Shown here: positions 1-11,055 of the stretch, piece by piece
Layout: every line of letters begins with the position of its first letter
Numbering within the stretch: position 1 is the first letter of the stretch
Source of the DNA: Holothuria scabra
Lineage: Eukaryota; Echinodermata; Holothuroidea; Aspidochirotida; Holothuriidae
Assembly (NCBI GenBank): GCA_037179385.1
Contig: CM074195.1
Coordinates: 13,925,887 to 13,989,886, forward strand
Direction of reading: 5' to 3'
DNA: 64,000 nucleotides
Position numbers and translations under genes: made by a program
Notes under the pieces: model-generated
The model's input: only the letters and a program-made list of their open reading frames with translations
Databases searched by the model: none
Told to the model about the DNA's origin: nothing

Positions 1-120
1 AAGTTTGTACCCCTTGCCTGAAACTTTTTACTACATAAACTACTTTAATTACCTAAATGATAGAATTTTTTTTTTCTTTTGTTTGTATTCCTAAAGGCCT
101 GTCTATGAAATTCTATGATC

Positions 121-161
121 CAATAATAATAATAATGATAATGATAATAATAGTAATAAGT
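121..161. repeat. (TAA)n/(TGA)n simple repeat tail of LINE
   Basis: Run of TAA and TGA triplets. On the minus strand this becomes a TTATTATTA tail directly after the end of the LINE reading frame at 162-569, so it is probably the 3' microsatellite tail of that element. Confidence 0.8.
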
Positions 162-569
162 CGTCTTATATAGTGCAGAATCCAGAGAAAAACAATGCAC
201 AATGCGCTTTACAGATGCCCAAAAAATCAGTAGAGAAGTTAGAAACATTGATAGAAAAGGAAGGTTTTGAGGGACCGCCTGGTCAAGATAATCTAAAGAC
301 CTGAGCTTCAGTGGAAGTGAATTCCAAAGGCAGGGCGCAGCATTGTGGAAAGTACAATCCCCAAAGGTCTTTGTACGAGAATCTAATTTTCTATAAACTG
401 TCCCTTTTTTCTTTACCCTGAAACTGGGTATGGGAATGGGGTAATAAAAGGGCCTAATGTTGTGGAGCAGATGTGCAACCCGACCAAATATGCCTATCAG
501 ATTCAAGCAAATTTGATACAACTGCTTGCAAATTTCCGCTACACCTGGCCTTGATCTGCTCATTATCAC
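162..569 (-). mobile_element. 3' end of a non-LTR retrotransposon (LINE), truncated
   Basis: The minus-strand frame contains the block RTKTFGDCTFHNAAPCLWNS, the usual C-terminal tail of LINE ORF2 proteins (pattern RTKTYGDRAFxxAAPxLWNSLP). After this the frame matches poorly until a short ALYK-like end, so a frameshift is likely. Only the last 100 or so codons are present and the catalytic RT domain is absent. A TTA-rich tail follows. This is a dead 5'-truncated copy. Confidence 0.7.
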
Positions 570-1559
570 AGCAATTTTATGCTCAGTCTGGCTGCTGTAA
601 TTCTATCAGACTGCAATGTATTCAAAAAGAAAAGTAATACAGTGCACAAGCTTTACAATTTATTTACATTTCATTGCACCAGCACAATAGACAGAAACAG
701 CTCTGGCAACATAAAAGGTCTTGTGGTCAGTGAGGAGGAAAATCAACTAATTGGGTTTGAAAATAATGAGCTGGAGTGGGAGATAAAAGGGCTCTATCAA
801 TGTTAAAACAGCTTGCACAACTTTTGACCCATATTTCCTGGGCCCCCAATTTCACTATGTGTTTCATTCATTGACTTATTGTATAGTATGTTCCTATTTC
901 ATATCAAAAGAATGCTTGAGATAAACCTTGAATGAGGCCTCATTCTCCTTGAAAAATGCTTGAAAAGTCTTCAAAATTGGCTTTTAAAATTGTGTGAGAA
1001 CCCTGCTAATGTATACAGAAATGTTCAATTGTTATTCAATGGTCATTTATGGTCACTGCTTAAAATTGAGCTAATGGTTATTCAGCTACATATAACAATT
1101 GATCATTTTGAAATTGGTACAGGGTTCGTTTAGACATGTGGCCACAAATGGTGTTAAAAAATTGAAGCTTATGAGGTGATTGCTTTAATATATACCATTC
1201 GAAAAAGTTGATTACTTGAAGTTCCTGTAGTATCCCTCCATGATATTAATTCCATGATATGTTTCTGAAGAACTAAGCTGTAATTTGGCACATACAGCCA
1301 CCTGGCTGCTATAGGTACTAGCTGCAGAAGAAAACAAATACCCTAGGGTATTTATTTTGTGTTGAACTGGTCTGGTGGTCATTTAGCAGTAAGAACCCAT
1401 ATTGTTTCACAAATGGAAAGTATGTAGGGTCTCACAAAAGCAGTGAAAACAACTTGGTTTCATGTACTGTACCTGCTTGCATGAGCTCCTGCACCATCTG
1501 GTGCTTCACACTTACTACAATTTCACATATAACATTCCCTTTTGTTCTTTTTATTACAG
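570..1559. other. Non-coding stretch upstream of transposase exon
   Basis: I see no supported gene. Short open frames exist (for example 579-806) but show no family signal. The last 20 bases before 1560 are pyrimidine-rich and end in CAG, which looks like a 3' splice site for the transposase exon. Upstream transposase exons may lie here but cannot be defined. Confidence 0.5.
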
Positions 1560-3770
1560 TCTCCATTTTGTTCCAACAATGCCAATCAGCCACTTTTTAA
1601 TTCATCTATGCTTAATCATGGACAACTTCTCCTCTTGGTTATGGCTTTTGTCCTGAAGCATAATTTATCAGGCACTTGCCTTGAAGATCTCCTTGGACTT
1701 CTTAATTTAATTGTTCCAGGAAGTATTATGCTTACCAAATACCTGTTTAACAAACAATTCAATAAGTTTCAAAATAATGTCCAAAAACACTTTTATTGTC
1801 ACTACTGCTTCAGGTACTTAGGTCTTGATTTACACCTTGATGAATGCCCTGGTTGCAACTCATTACTAGACTTAAATGAAATTGAAAAAAACTCTTCATT
1901 CTTTCTTTATACACCCATTGAACCCCAGTTGAAAACTCTTATTCAAGATAGGGGAATGGCTGTCTTTTTATCACATGGCAGTGACAACAGTGAAAACTTC
2001 CAGGACATTCATCAAGGTCTGAAGTATAAAGAGTTATTTAATGGTACATCTGAATTTGACTTGTCTATAACCTTGAATTGTGATGGGGTGCCTTTGTTCA
2101 AATCTTCAAAAACATCTTTCTGGCCTATTCAGTTTATGATTAATGAATTGCCAAAAGACCAACGTGCCAAAAATGTCATTTTGTGTGGGGTTTGGGTGGG
2201 TAATAATAAACCGAAAATTGATGTCTTTTTTAAACCGTTTGTTGAAGAAATGAAAAAACTTGAAAGTGAGGGGTTTCAATGGCACAATGAGATAGGATCT
2301 TATACATCTAGAGTGTTTTGTGCAGTATGTTCCTGTGACGCTGTCGCTAGGTGTTTGATGCAAAACTTTCATCAGTATAATGGCTCATTTGGTTGCGGTA
2401 CCTGTTTACATGAAGGGGAGGTTGTAGAACGCGGGGATGGATACACAAGGGTTTATCCTGTAAGGGGAGTTTTAGAAAGAAGAACTGCCAGAGATACTGT
2501 TCACAAAGCAAGAGAAGCAGTGAGAACCAATGCTGTATTTAAAGGTGTAAAAGGTCCATCAATATTTTCATTAATTCCAAAGTTCAATATTATTGAGGGT
2601 TTTGTACCTGATTTTATGCATTCAGTAATTCTAGGTGTAGTACGCCAGTTTAGCAGACTATGGTTTGACTCACAATATCATTTAAGAACTTTTTATATTG
2701 GGCGAAATCATGCAACTATTTCTACATTACTGCAAGCTCTAAAGCCACCCAGTGAGATGGCAAGACTTCCTCGTTCTCTTTCAGATAGAAAGTTTTGGAA
2801 AGCCACTGAATGGAGAAATTTTTTGTTTTTCTCACCATTACTTTTAAAAAGCATTTTACCAGATATTTATGTACGTCACTGGTGGCTTTTAGTTTATGCA
2901 GTTTCAAATTTGTCATCAGAAAATATATCTCTGGCAATGGTTAATAAGAGCAAAGCTGCTCTGTTAAAATTTGTAATTAAGGTGGAAACTCTGTATGGAA
3001 TCGAACATGTATCGTACAATGTGCATCAGTTGACTCACTTAGCACAGTATGTAATCAATTGGGGTCCCCTGTGGGCTACATCTGCCTTTCCTTTTGAAAA
3101 TAATAACCAAGTTCTAAAAAAATTTTGTCATGGAACAAAGGGAATTGGAAGTCAGATTATAAAAAATTACTTAACATGGAGTCAACTAAATGTAATTTCT
3201 GAAAAGTGCCTTTCTATGGCTGCAGATAGTATCAAAGATTATTACAAACAGATATCACAGCAAGGATGTAAACTTTCTAAAAATACCTTCTCTGTTTCCA
3301 ATGAATGCATTGGTTTTGGTCATCCAGTTGTTAGACTTTTGACTGACCTAGAGAAAGCTGCATTATTTCCTCTTATTCCTAATTGTCATTTGCATAAAGA
3401 AGTCAGTTCGTATAATCGCTTCATGTTGAGACAGACATTGGTTCATTCTCAGGACTACAGTAATAATATTAAACAAAATGATTCTGTTATAGCACTGACA
3501 AATGGGATATTTGTAGCTGTTGTGTCACTTTTTTTTATAGAACAGGCAACTTCAAAAACTCCTGTCATAATTGGCCAAGAATTGAAACAATGTAATTTTT
3601 CCATTAGGGATAGTGATGTGGCAGCAAATTTAGCAGAGTCTTTCCATAAAGTAACGGTTTCAAACTTAGTTGCCTTCCAGCCTGACCTCTTTAAATGTAA
3701 ATGTTTATTTATGACATGTGGAGGTTGTCACTATGTTATTGAATGTCCTGAGAATGTTTTAACTAGATAA
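1560..3770 (+). CDS. Tnp2-like (CACTA/EnSpm type, Transposase_21-like) transposase, last exon
   Basis: Open frame of 736 codons with no internal stop or frameshift. I begin it at 1560, after a TTTTTATTACAG acceptor; the in-frame ATG at 1542 lies inside that acceptor, so the true N-terminus is probably in an upstream exon not found. Landmarks: an N-terminal helical segment (AFVLKHNLSGTCLEDLLGLL); a zinc-finger-like CHYC...CPGC pair; the Tnp2 signature LNCDGVPLF followed by FWPIQFMINELP; a second acidic motif FVPDFMHSVILGVV; and FPFENNNQVLKK, candidate for the third acidic residue of the DDE core. The C-terminal part resembles the DUF4218-side end of animal Tnp2 proteins. AATAAA lies 84 bp after the stop. 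It could be an active transposase or a domesticated one. The family call is from motif recognition, not a search. Confidence 0.8.
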   Translation, partial: SPFCSNNANQPLFNSSMLNHGQLLLLVMAFVLKHNLSGTCLEDLLGLLNLIVPGSIMLTKYLFNKQFNKFQNNVQKHFYCHYCFRYLGLDLHLDECPGCNSLLDLNEIEKNSSFFLYTPIEPQLKTLIQDRGMAVFLSHGSDNSENFQDIHQGLKYKELFNGTSEFDLSITLNCDGVPLFKSSKTSFWPIQFMINELPKDQRAKNVILCGVWVGNNKPKIDVFFKPFVEEMKKLESEGFQWHNEIGSYTSRVFCAVCSCDAVARCLMQNFHQYNGSFGCGTCLHEGEVVERGDGYTRVYPVRGVLERRTARDTVHKAREAVRTNAVFKGVKGPSIFSLIPKFNIIEGFVPDFMHSVILGVVRQFSRLWFDSQYHLRTFYIGRNHATISTLLQALKPPSEMARLPRSLSDRKFWKATEWRNFLFFSPLLLKSILPDIYVRHWWLLVYAVSNLSSENISLAMVNKSKAALLKFVIKVETLYGIEHVSYNVHQLTHLAQYVINWGPLWATSAFPFENNNQVLKKFCHGTKGIGSQIIKNYLTWSQLNVISEKCLSMAADSIKDYYKQISQQGCKLSKNTFSVSNECIGFGHPVVRLLTDLEKAALFPLIPNCHLHKEVSSYNRFMLRQTLVHSQDYSNNIKQNDSVIALTNGIFVAVVSLFFIEQATSKTPVIIGQELKQCNFSIRDSDVAANLAESFHKVTVSNLVAFQPDLFKCKCLFMTCGGCHYVIECPENVLTR

Positions 3771-3817
3771 AAGCAGTGTTCAGAGATACCACAGTGGACC
3801 TGGGGTGAGATTTTTTT

Positions 3818-4227
3818 GTTACATAAGACGCCACAGCAGAATTCAGTTACAAAAATAAAGTTAGAAAACTGAAATTTGCTTAAATTTAACTGTAGATTTG
3901 TTCATATTACAATGTGGAATGATATATTAATATCTCTTAACTAAAGATCCTCACATTTTGCATGCCTGACAACTTAAGTGCCAGATATTTTGTTAGTTAC
4001 ATAAGACACCATTTTGTCCAGTTTTTGGTGTCCTTGAAACAAACGTTAAATTTGCATTTAAACTTTCCTTGTCAGCCGCTTATTGCATAATGTTAGGAAA
4101 TAGTAGTTTACAATCATGTTAAATTTCCTTTCCAATGCATTTTTAAATGATTCACATCAAATTATATTATTGTCTGGAGTTTTGGCACATAAATGCAACA
4201 TGGTGCCTGTTTTGGTGTCTTCGTAAC
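3818..4227. repeat. Subterminal repeats of the Tnp2 element
   Basis: The motif GTTACATAAGACRCCA occurs at 3818-3833 and 3996-4011. Related reverse copies occur at 4026-4040 (TGGTGTCCTTGAAAC) and 4213-4227 (TGGTGTCTTCGTAAC). Short motifs repeated in both orientations next to the ends are typical of CACTA elements, where they bind the transposase. The terminal CACT(A/G) repeat itself was not located. Confidence 0.45.
3854..3859 (+). promoter_or_regulatory. Poly(A) signal of transposase transcript
   Basis: AATAAA 84 bp after the transposase stop codon. Confidence 0.5.
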
Positions 4228-5610
4228 TAATGTTAACATTTTGTACCCAACCAACATAGAATGCAAAGGGCAAGGCAAACATGTATAATGTAGAATTACT
4301 GTAGCGACCAGCATACCCAAATCACAGCATGGAAAATAAATCATGAAATTACAAGTCACAGTCACATTTGAGCCCAACCAATGATGGGACTACTATGGTT
4401 GTGTCCCAGTATCATATTATCACACTTTTTTGTACTCTTTGAAGTAAATCTCTGTGATCTGTTGTTACAAAGTTATGGCAAGTTAAGGGCTGAAAATAGG
4501 GATAATTTAGCTCATTTCAGGGCTGGTTTGTTGTGCACAACGGAAACAGGATAAAGGTTTCAATAGGATTGGCATGTTTTATGTATTTTATTTCATTGTC
4601 TGCAACTATGGCCAATCATTTTGGCAAGAACCTGAAAGTAATTTAAGGACAAAAATAACGTTGCTGTGATGCCATATCTACTCAGGTTCTTGCCTAGCTT
4701 CTCAGTATTGGGCTCTGGGCCAAGCAGTTGTAGAAAACTTTATAGCAAGTGTTACAGATCTGGTACAGGGTCCTTTTTCACAGAGGGAGTAATGGACCAT
4801 CACCTCACTATACATTTTTGTTAGTAGATAAATTTGCTTTAATTTAAAGCCACAGTAGCAGTGAAGGATGTAGATCTATCTTCAGGTATCTTGGTATTTA
4901 TTTATTAATACTGCTTATGCCCAAGTGGTATTTCTTTGTCGATAACAGTACACTTATTGCATGGTTTTGAAGGATATATGCATATTCTAGTTAGTTGTTT
5001 TCTGGCACTCAGATGTCATGCTGAATTGATCCCTTTTACTTTTCTATTGCCTAAGTGAGGTATGTCAAATTTCCAACCTCACAGCCAGAGGTATAATAAT
5101 ATCACTACATCAAGGACCGGTGGGGGGGGGGGGGGGTGGGGGGAAGGAAGGGGCAATGTTGGATGATTTTTTGAAGGGTGACAATTTTTTTGCACAGCTG
5201 ATTAAGTACAGCATCACCTCCAGTGGTGCAGCAGAGCATATTAGAAATTACCCTCAAAAAAAGCAGAAAAAGAAAAAAAAAAACCTACAACAAGCAACAA
5301 GGATGCATGGAGTTGGTGGCCAAACGAAGTTTAAATTCATTTTTTTCAGAGAGCGACTCTAAAAGTCACTTTTCTCAGAAAAAAATATATAAATTGCAAG
5401 AGTTTATTAAAGATGCGGAAGAATTTTATAAATGAGGGACTATAGATCGATTCAGACATGTAAGCAGTCAAGCAGGGGATGACCCAAAATGCCGGTGACT
5501 TGGCAGTCTCAGTATGTCCCCTCAAATATTTGTAGTGGTGAGACATCATATCAAATGTCACCACAATATTCTGAGGCTTTAAGAAGCAGATATGTAATCG
5601 AATCAAATTT
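4228..5610. other. Non-coding; poly-G and A-rich tracts
   Basis: I see no gene. A G-rich tract lies at about 5119-5141 and an A-rich purine tract near 5260-5285. The rest is unique AT-rich DNA. Confidence 0.5.
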
Positions 5611-5962
5611 TTGGTTTCAATGATAAGAGAAACCTATGCAGTCATGATAGTGTGTGTGTGTGTGCAGTATGTATGTACAGTATATTTGTGACACTTCTCA
5701 TTAACATGATATCTATAGGAGGGAAGCTACGACAGTTCTCAAACCTGGTACATTGATGCCCCTTATTGTGAAGAACCTATCATGTTAGAGTGGAGGTCAA
5801 AGGTCATCTGGGTCACCAGGGGTCAAACCCTGAAAACTCTGTTAACAAGATATCTCAAGTTAGGAAACTTGGATCAAGCTCATATTTGATGTAGTTGCAT
5901 GCATTGTGGCTGGAAGAAGAACCCTGTCATATTTGGTGGGGTCAAAGGTTAGTTTAATTCCC
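5611..5962 (+). mobile_element. 5' fragment of DR1-satellite element (family H)
   Basis: Starts TTGGTTTCAATGATAAGAGA, then a (GT)n run, then about two units of the roughly 145-bp repeat found at 35423-38778. It contains one perfect AGGTCAAAGGTCA (5794-5806). The copy stops within a repeat unit, so it is truncated at the 3' side. Confidence 0.75.
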
Positions 5963-7304
5963 ATTGGTAAGGAATCACAAAGTCTTGTAGCTTTCAATCT
6001 GGTTACACATTTCTGTCAAAATATATAATTCAATTGTTCACTTAAAATATTTGTCAATTCTGACATTTACAACAAGCTCAGGTTTAAGTTACGTGTAACT
6101 TATGGAAGAGAGTTTACTGCCAATGTATTTTTGATATGACTCTTTATACAGTGAAAAGGTCTATTAATTTATTTTGAATAAAAGAGATAATATGTGTGTA
6201 TGCCAAATAACAGTGACTGTTGTTGCTCATTATTTCATTGTTTCTAAAAGCATTTGTGACCGGAAGCTGGCCTCAGTAAAAGCTATCATCAGATGTCCAA
6301 CTAGGTGTGGTCAATATGTTAGGGAATTTCTCCCTTTAACAGAAACATAACTGTCGTAAAACAGCCTAAAATGTTTTGACTTAGATCAGAAATCATGAAA
6401 TTATCTTGTCAGTCATACTGATGAATTCTTTTTTATTTTGTTACAAATATGATGCTCCATATGCGAAATATTGGTTGTACAGTTAAAAATCCTTACGATT
6501 TACAGTGGTCTAAAGATGGGTGAAAATCTTCATGTGCAACTGTGCCCCTTCTATACCTATTGTGGATCCAAAATCTATGCCCTTGAAAGGGTTTGAAGAT
6601 GTCGCCAGGAGGAAGCAACCCCTTTCCCTCGGGAGAACGTCAAGTAATAAACTTAAAGACAGTTATTCGTCACCCCAGAGAACTTCAAATATTCTACCAA
6701 CCTGCTTTTAGCCCCTCCAATATCTTTATGTGTAATCAGAACACTCTCAGTGCACGCTGTGTAATATGAGCTACTCTGCATTTCTTGAATAGATGAAAGA
6801 GCTGGACTGACCATTTAAGACTCGTTCCCCAAGCTAAAAGTATAGTTTGGGGTGACCTATGACTATCTTTAAGGTCAAAGGCACCATGTATGGTGGTAGA
6901 CCAATTGCAACCTTCACCTTGGTATACTTTAATTTTACAACAAAAGTTACAGCATATAACCCTTTACCGTTGTTCTCCAATTGGGGCATATTTGCTCGCC
7001 TCGGGAGTGGGCGGAAAAGCGGACGTAGCACGCCCCCCATCAGCCTCAGTAGGCTGTTGACCCTGTGACCTTAAACTATTGTCTCTCTCTCATTCTTGTG
7101 GCCGAATTTTCGAGTAGCTACTCCCAGTTTTGAGCTCCGCGTGAAACAGTAAATGGGTGACAGCCATGCTCTCCGCAAGGGTCCAAATTAAAGGACCCAA
7201 ACAATGATAAAGGGTTAAAGCAAGAATAGTTAAATTATATGGTAAAATGATAATTGAAAATATGCTGGGATATCTCATATTTGCAGTGGTTATATGATGG
7301 TAAA
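5963..7304. other. Non-coding stretch
   Basis: No supported gene or repeat family. GC rises around 6990-7170, but no open frame or promoter can be argued. Confidence 0.4.
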
Positions 7305-7412
7305 GTTAGATGGAGTTTAACAGTCCAGTTTCCTACCAACTTGTTCAAGTCAAGCCGCAGCCTCGACGTACCTTTTTTCCAGTTGTGGTTCATGACTAAC
7401 TTGCTTTCCCTA
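7305..7412 (-). mobile_element. tRNA-derived SINE, 3' half
   Basis: On the minus strand this reads through the block 'aaccacaactggaaaaa', then 'gacttgaac', 'ggaaactgg', then 'aaactccatctaac', the same order seen in the SINE copy with a tRNA head at 22108-22345. The tRNA-like head is missing. Confidence 0.7.
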
Positions 7413-7429
7413 CCCCTTCCCTCCTAAAT

Positions 7430-7915
7430 GATGGTAAAATTGTGGTAAATTTACCATGGTACATGTACCACATATACACCGTAAAATATACCCTGGTAAA
7501 ATGGTGGTAAAATTGTGGTAATTTACCATGGTACATGTACCACATATACACCACAAAATGTACCATGGTAAAATGGTGGTAAAGTTGTGGTAAATTACCA
7601 TGGTACATGTACCACATATACACCACAAAATATACCATGGTAAAATGGTGGTAAAATTGTGGTAAATTTACCATGGTACATGTACCACAAAATGTACCAT
7701 GGTAAAATGGTGGTAAAACTGTGGTTAATTTACCATGGTGCATGTACCACAGTTTTACCACACATTTACCATGGTAAATTTATGGTAAAATTGTGGTAAA
7801 TTTACCGTGGTAAATATACCACAATTTTACCATACATTTACCATACCTTTACCATGCTTTACCACATTTACCACACTTTTACCATGGTAAACCATAGTAA
7901 AAGTGTGGTACATTT
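7430..7915. repeat. 72-bp palindrome-rich minisatellite
   Basis: About four units of 72-73 bp: the block CCATGGTACATG recurs at 7454, 7526, 7598 and 7671. A more degenerate tail continues to 7915. Each unit is made of small palindromes (TTTACCATGGTAAA type, GGTACATGTACC), so either strand can fold on itself. The open frames here are a by-product of the repeat. Confidence 0.85.
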
Positions 7916-8673
7916 TCAGCTGGGCTATTCTAAGTATATCTTTCTTTGCAGTATTCTGATTGTCAAACAATTGTTTTAGTTTTATTGGTATTTGAATGAA
8001 ATGGATGTTTTCTTGTATGTTAAATTCCATTTGAAGTGTTTGTTGTAGCCTAACTTCCACAGCCACCTGTTGTAACACTAACTTCATATAGGCCTACAGG
8101 TACTGTAGGCCACATGAGTAGTCCAAGGTCCGAAGGTTCTAACATTAGTCTAGGCCTAAAATTAGATAAGTCTTGCCTAACTTTCTCACGATCGATCCTT
8201 GTATTCTCCATTTTATTTAATTTATGTTCAAATTTTCCTCAGGTTTTCAACTAAGAGTTTAATTTTGATTTCTGAATTAAAGTCTAAAGTCTCTGTGCGT
8301 GGGGACAGTTGGACTTCCTATACAGTAGTAGTACAGTACAGGAATGTTTTGGTAAAAAGTGTGGACATTTTGGTACTGTAGCTACTGTAACTTAAAGGCA
8401 GGGACGTCTTCATTTACGATGTGAAGGGATTCAATTATTTCATCCATCGTCTGATCGTTGAACTTGAACGTTTTGCTTAGGGCACACAGGTGGTTGTATG
8501 AGGTTATTAAGCATGCATATGGGACATGTGGGTAACTAACTTAGCCTAGTATATTGAGTAACTGGTATGAAACCGCGCGCACACGTGCGATACCTAGATC
8601 TCTTTATATGACAACCATTGTGATTGGTTTGTTTTTACTTTGCTGAATATGTATACCTGAGAACAGGAACTCC
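7916..8673. other. Non-coding stretch
   Basis: No supported gene. Contains small CpG-rich pieces (around 8570-8590) but no clear promoter or open frame. Confidence 0.4.
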
Positions 8674-8725
8674 CCTTGGATACACGCCTTGGATACACGC
8701 CTTAGATACACGTCTTGGATACACA
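8674..8725. repeat. 13-bp tandem repeat
   Basis: CCTTGGATACACG and close variants repeated four times head to tail. Confidence 0.85.
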
Positions 8726-8734
8726 TCGCCGTTT

Positions 8735-8992
8735 GATCGAACGCCGTTTAAGATGGTAACATCGCAAAACGGAAGAACGCCATTATTCCCGGGATAGGTG
8801 GCCATTTGAACTAACATCGTCATGTAAAATAACGCCACCAAATGGAAGTACATCGTTATATGTGATCGAACGCCGTTTGAGTTGGTAACGTCGTAAAACG
8901 GAAGAACGTCATCATTCCTGGATAGATGGCCATTTGAACTAACATCTTCATGTAAAATAACGCCACCAAATGGAAGTACATCGTCATTTACG
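8735..8992. repeat. 129-bp tandem duplication
   Basis: GATCGAACGCCGTTT occurs at 8735 and 8864, and the whole unit between is repeated once with few changes. Within the unit, the phrase 'gccatttgaactaacatc' and the phrase 'aacgccaccaaatggaagta' recur in the same order. Confidence 0.85.
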
Positions 8993-9048
8993 ATGGCGGT
9001 TTTGGCGTTCCATAGTAATCTGAACGGACGGACGGACATTCCAAACTG

Positions 9049-9057
9049 CGTGAAATC
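9049..9057. repeat. Left 9-bp target site duplication of the 6.46-kb element
   Basis: CGTGAAATC, identical to 15513-15521, immediately outside the left terminal inverted repeat. Confidence 0.7.
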
Positions 9058-9241
9058 TAGACTTGGCCAAGTCTCTCGTGAGTGTTCCCAGGGGAGCTGA
9101 CAACACCGTACCAACTCTACACAAATCCAGTGCTTCAGCACAGTACCGTATTTGCCTTTCTTCTAATACGCCCTCTATCGGTCTATAAAGGTATCGCTTC
9201 TCAACGAGAGACTTGGGACAATTGGTTTCTATGACGTCATA
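9058..9241 (+). repeat. Left terminal inverted repeat of the 6.46-kb element
   Basis: Carries two inner inverted blocks (AAGTCTCTCGTGAG and CTCAACGAGAGACTT), so each arm is itself a potential hairpin. Its inner edge holds a full CRE palindrome (ATGACGTCAT, 9231-9240). Confidence 0.75.
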
Positions 9242-9437
9242 ATTTTTATGTTATGCCTTTACTTTATTCATCCCTCATTAAGATGAATAATATGTAGTAG
9301 TTTCTCAATATCTAGTCCAATCAAAGTTGGCAGTCTGTAAATCGTGATATGAATAAACATATATTAGGTCACATGACCTTGTCATTCATATCTGTCACCC
9401 AGCAGTGCTAGCAGTCGACAAATGTAGAGCCCTTACC

Positions 9438-9641
9438 GTACCGATGAAGCGACTATTTTCTTTGCAATAACATCTGAAATTATTCCCAAAGACATTCGCA
9501 GGGGTTTAGAAAGAGTCATTATTAATGTGTGGGGCACCAAGAAGACGACGGAGTTTGATTACCGGCAGGATTTAAGAAGTAAATTCATCAATCGACCACC
9601 TTTAGCGGTTGAGTTACACGAAGCGCAGAGAAGGCAATGAC
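9438..9641 (+). other. Uninterrupted 60-70 codon segment, possible exon
   Basis: Frame reading DEATIFFAITSEIIPKDI, then RRGLERVIINVWGTKKTTEF, ending AQRRQ and a stop at about 9638-9640. It has no start codon and follows an in-frame TAG. It lies 200 bp inside the left TIR of the 6.46-kb element. The composition is protein-like but I recognise no family. It could be the last exon of a decayed transposase or chance. Confidence 0.3.
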
Positions 9642-10746
9642 GCTTACATTATAAGTATATACTACGAGATCTAACAATAACGTTACTTCGTAAACACTGC
9701 ACAGACAATGTGTGAGTTAGAAAATATTCTATCACAAGTGGGCTGTTGATGTGTGTAACGTTAGTGCTCTAGCTGCAATAACAATGAAGTTTGACCGTGT
9801 TGGACATATGCAAGTGTAGCAGAGGAATTTCACAACTTTATAACTTATGATTAATGAATATGATGAAGCACTGTTCAGCATAGCTGGCAAGGGGAACTAC
9901 TGGAAGTCTGCAAATTGAAGAAGACATATCAGGCATGCTGGTAATATAATTGAGGTAAACTAATGCACTTCGGCTACTTACCAATTGCAACCTTGACCCC
10001 AGCCTAGTCTCCTAGACCCAGGGGTAGGATTTGACTGGGGACAGATTTTGACACAGTCATTCTGTCCCCACCTGGCCGAGACTTGAGTGTGCTAGGATTT
10101 CACTCCATCAGTCTGGATCCCAAGGCCGGGGTAATCTGGCAGGTCTTTTTCTGGTGATATGCATAGTGCCTATATAGCTGACAGTGGGGACTTGGCAGGG
10201 GATTTACCCTCGATCAGTGTATATACCCAACCCAGCTTGGATATGGCCAGGCTCTGTGTGGGGATTTAAAAATTTCAAAAATAAAGTTCCGGGGCAAGAC
10301 CCGACCATCCCCAGTTCTAGAAAGTGTCAGTGTTGCAATTGATAAGTGCATAAATCTTCATGACATTGCAAGATTATTGCAGCCAGGCCCTTTTAGTTGA
10401 CAGCTATAGGCACCACAACATACAGGACTTGGGGCATTGGTAGCTGCATAGGTCAAAATCAATTGTCCCAGACCCATGAATAAGGTGAAAGGCATTTTCT
10501 ACTTGGCCATGCCAAATTCAGGTTGCCCACGGCATATACCCAGGGGTTTCATTATAACAATTCTTCAAACTTGCTTACAACTTTGCTCAGGCTTTTACTT
10601 AGTCAGAGAGTTGCATGCATACATTTTAGAGGAACCCTGCTGAAGGGACTAGTTTTGCTTCCTAACAAAATAATTGCTTTATACAAGCTAGGTGTAACAC
10701 TGTGCTACTGTACAAGGGATTGTCAATCCTGCAGAAAACCAGGAAA

Positions 10747-11055
10747 TTAAAGGGTCAATCCTCTCACCCCAAACTACACTTCTAGTATATGGGGTAACAG
10801 AAACTCCCAATTGGCTCAGCTTTTTGATTAACTGCTAATTCAAACAATGCAGAGTACCAAAACTTATATTATACAGCAGGAACTGTTCTGATAGTGTTTT
10901 GATTATGCACATCGAACTTTCTTTTCCCACTGAAGCAATAAAACGAGATTGTGTCTGGATGAGGGTGAATTTTAGACAATTGTGGGAGGGGCTTAATTAA
11001 GAAGGTTACAGTAAAAGAATTGGTACTGTTTGGGATGAGAAAATTGGGCCTTTAA
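10747..11055. mobile_element. TTAA-flanked MITE, copy D1
   Basis: TTAA (10747-10750), then AGGGTCAATCCTCTCACCCC; the other end is the inverse (GGGATGAGAAAATTGGGCCT) followed by TTAA (11052-11055). 301 bp between duplications. Same family as 27317-27613 and 54351-54630. TTAA target sites are used by piggyBac and Kolobok elements. Confidence 0.85.

Noticed and set aside
7396..7761. 121-aa minus-strand frame rich in YHGK/FYHH repeats
   Set aside because: By-product of the 72-bp palindromic minisatellite.
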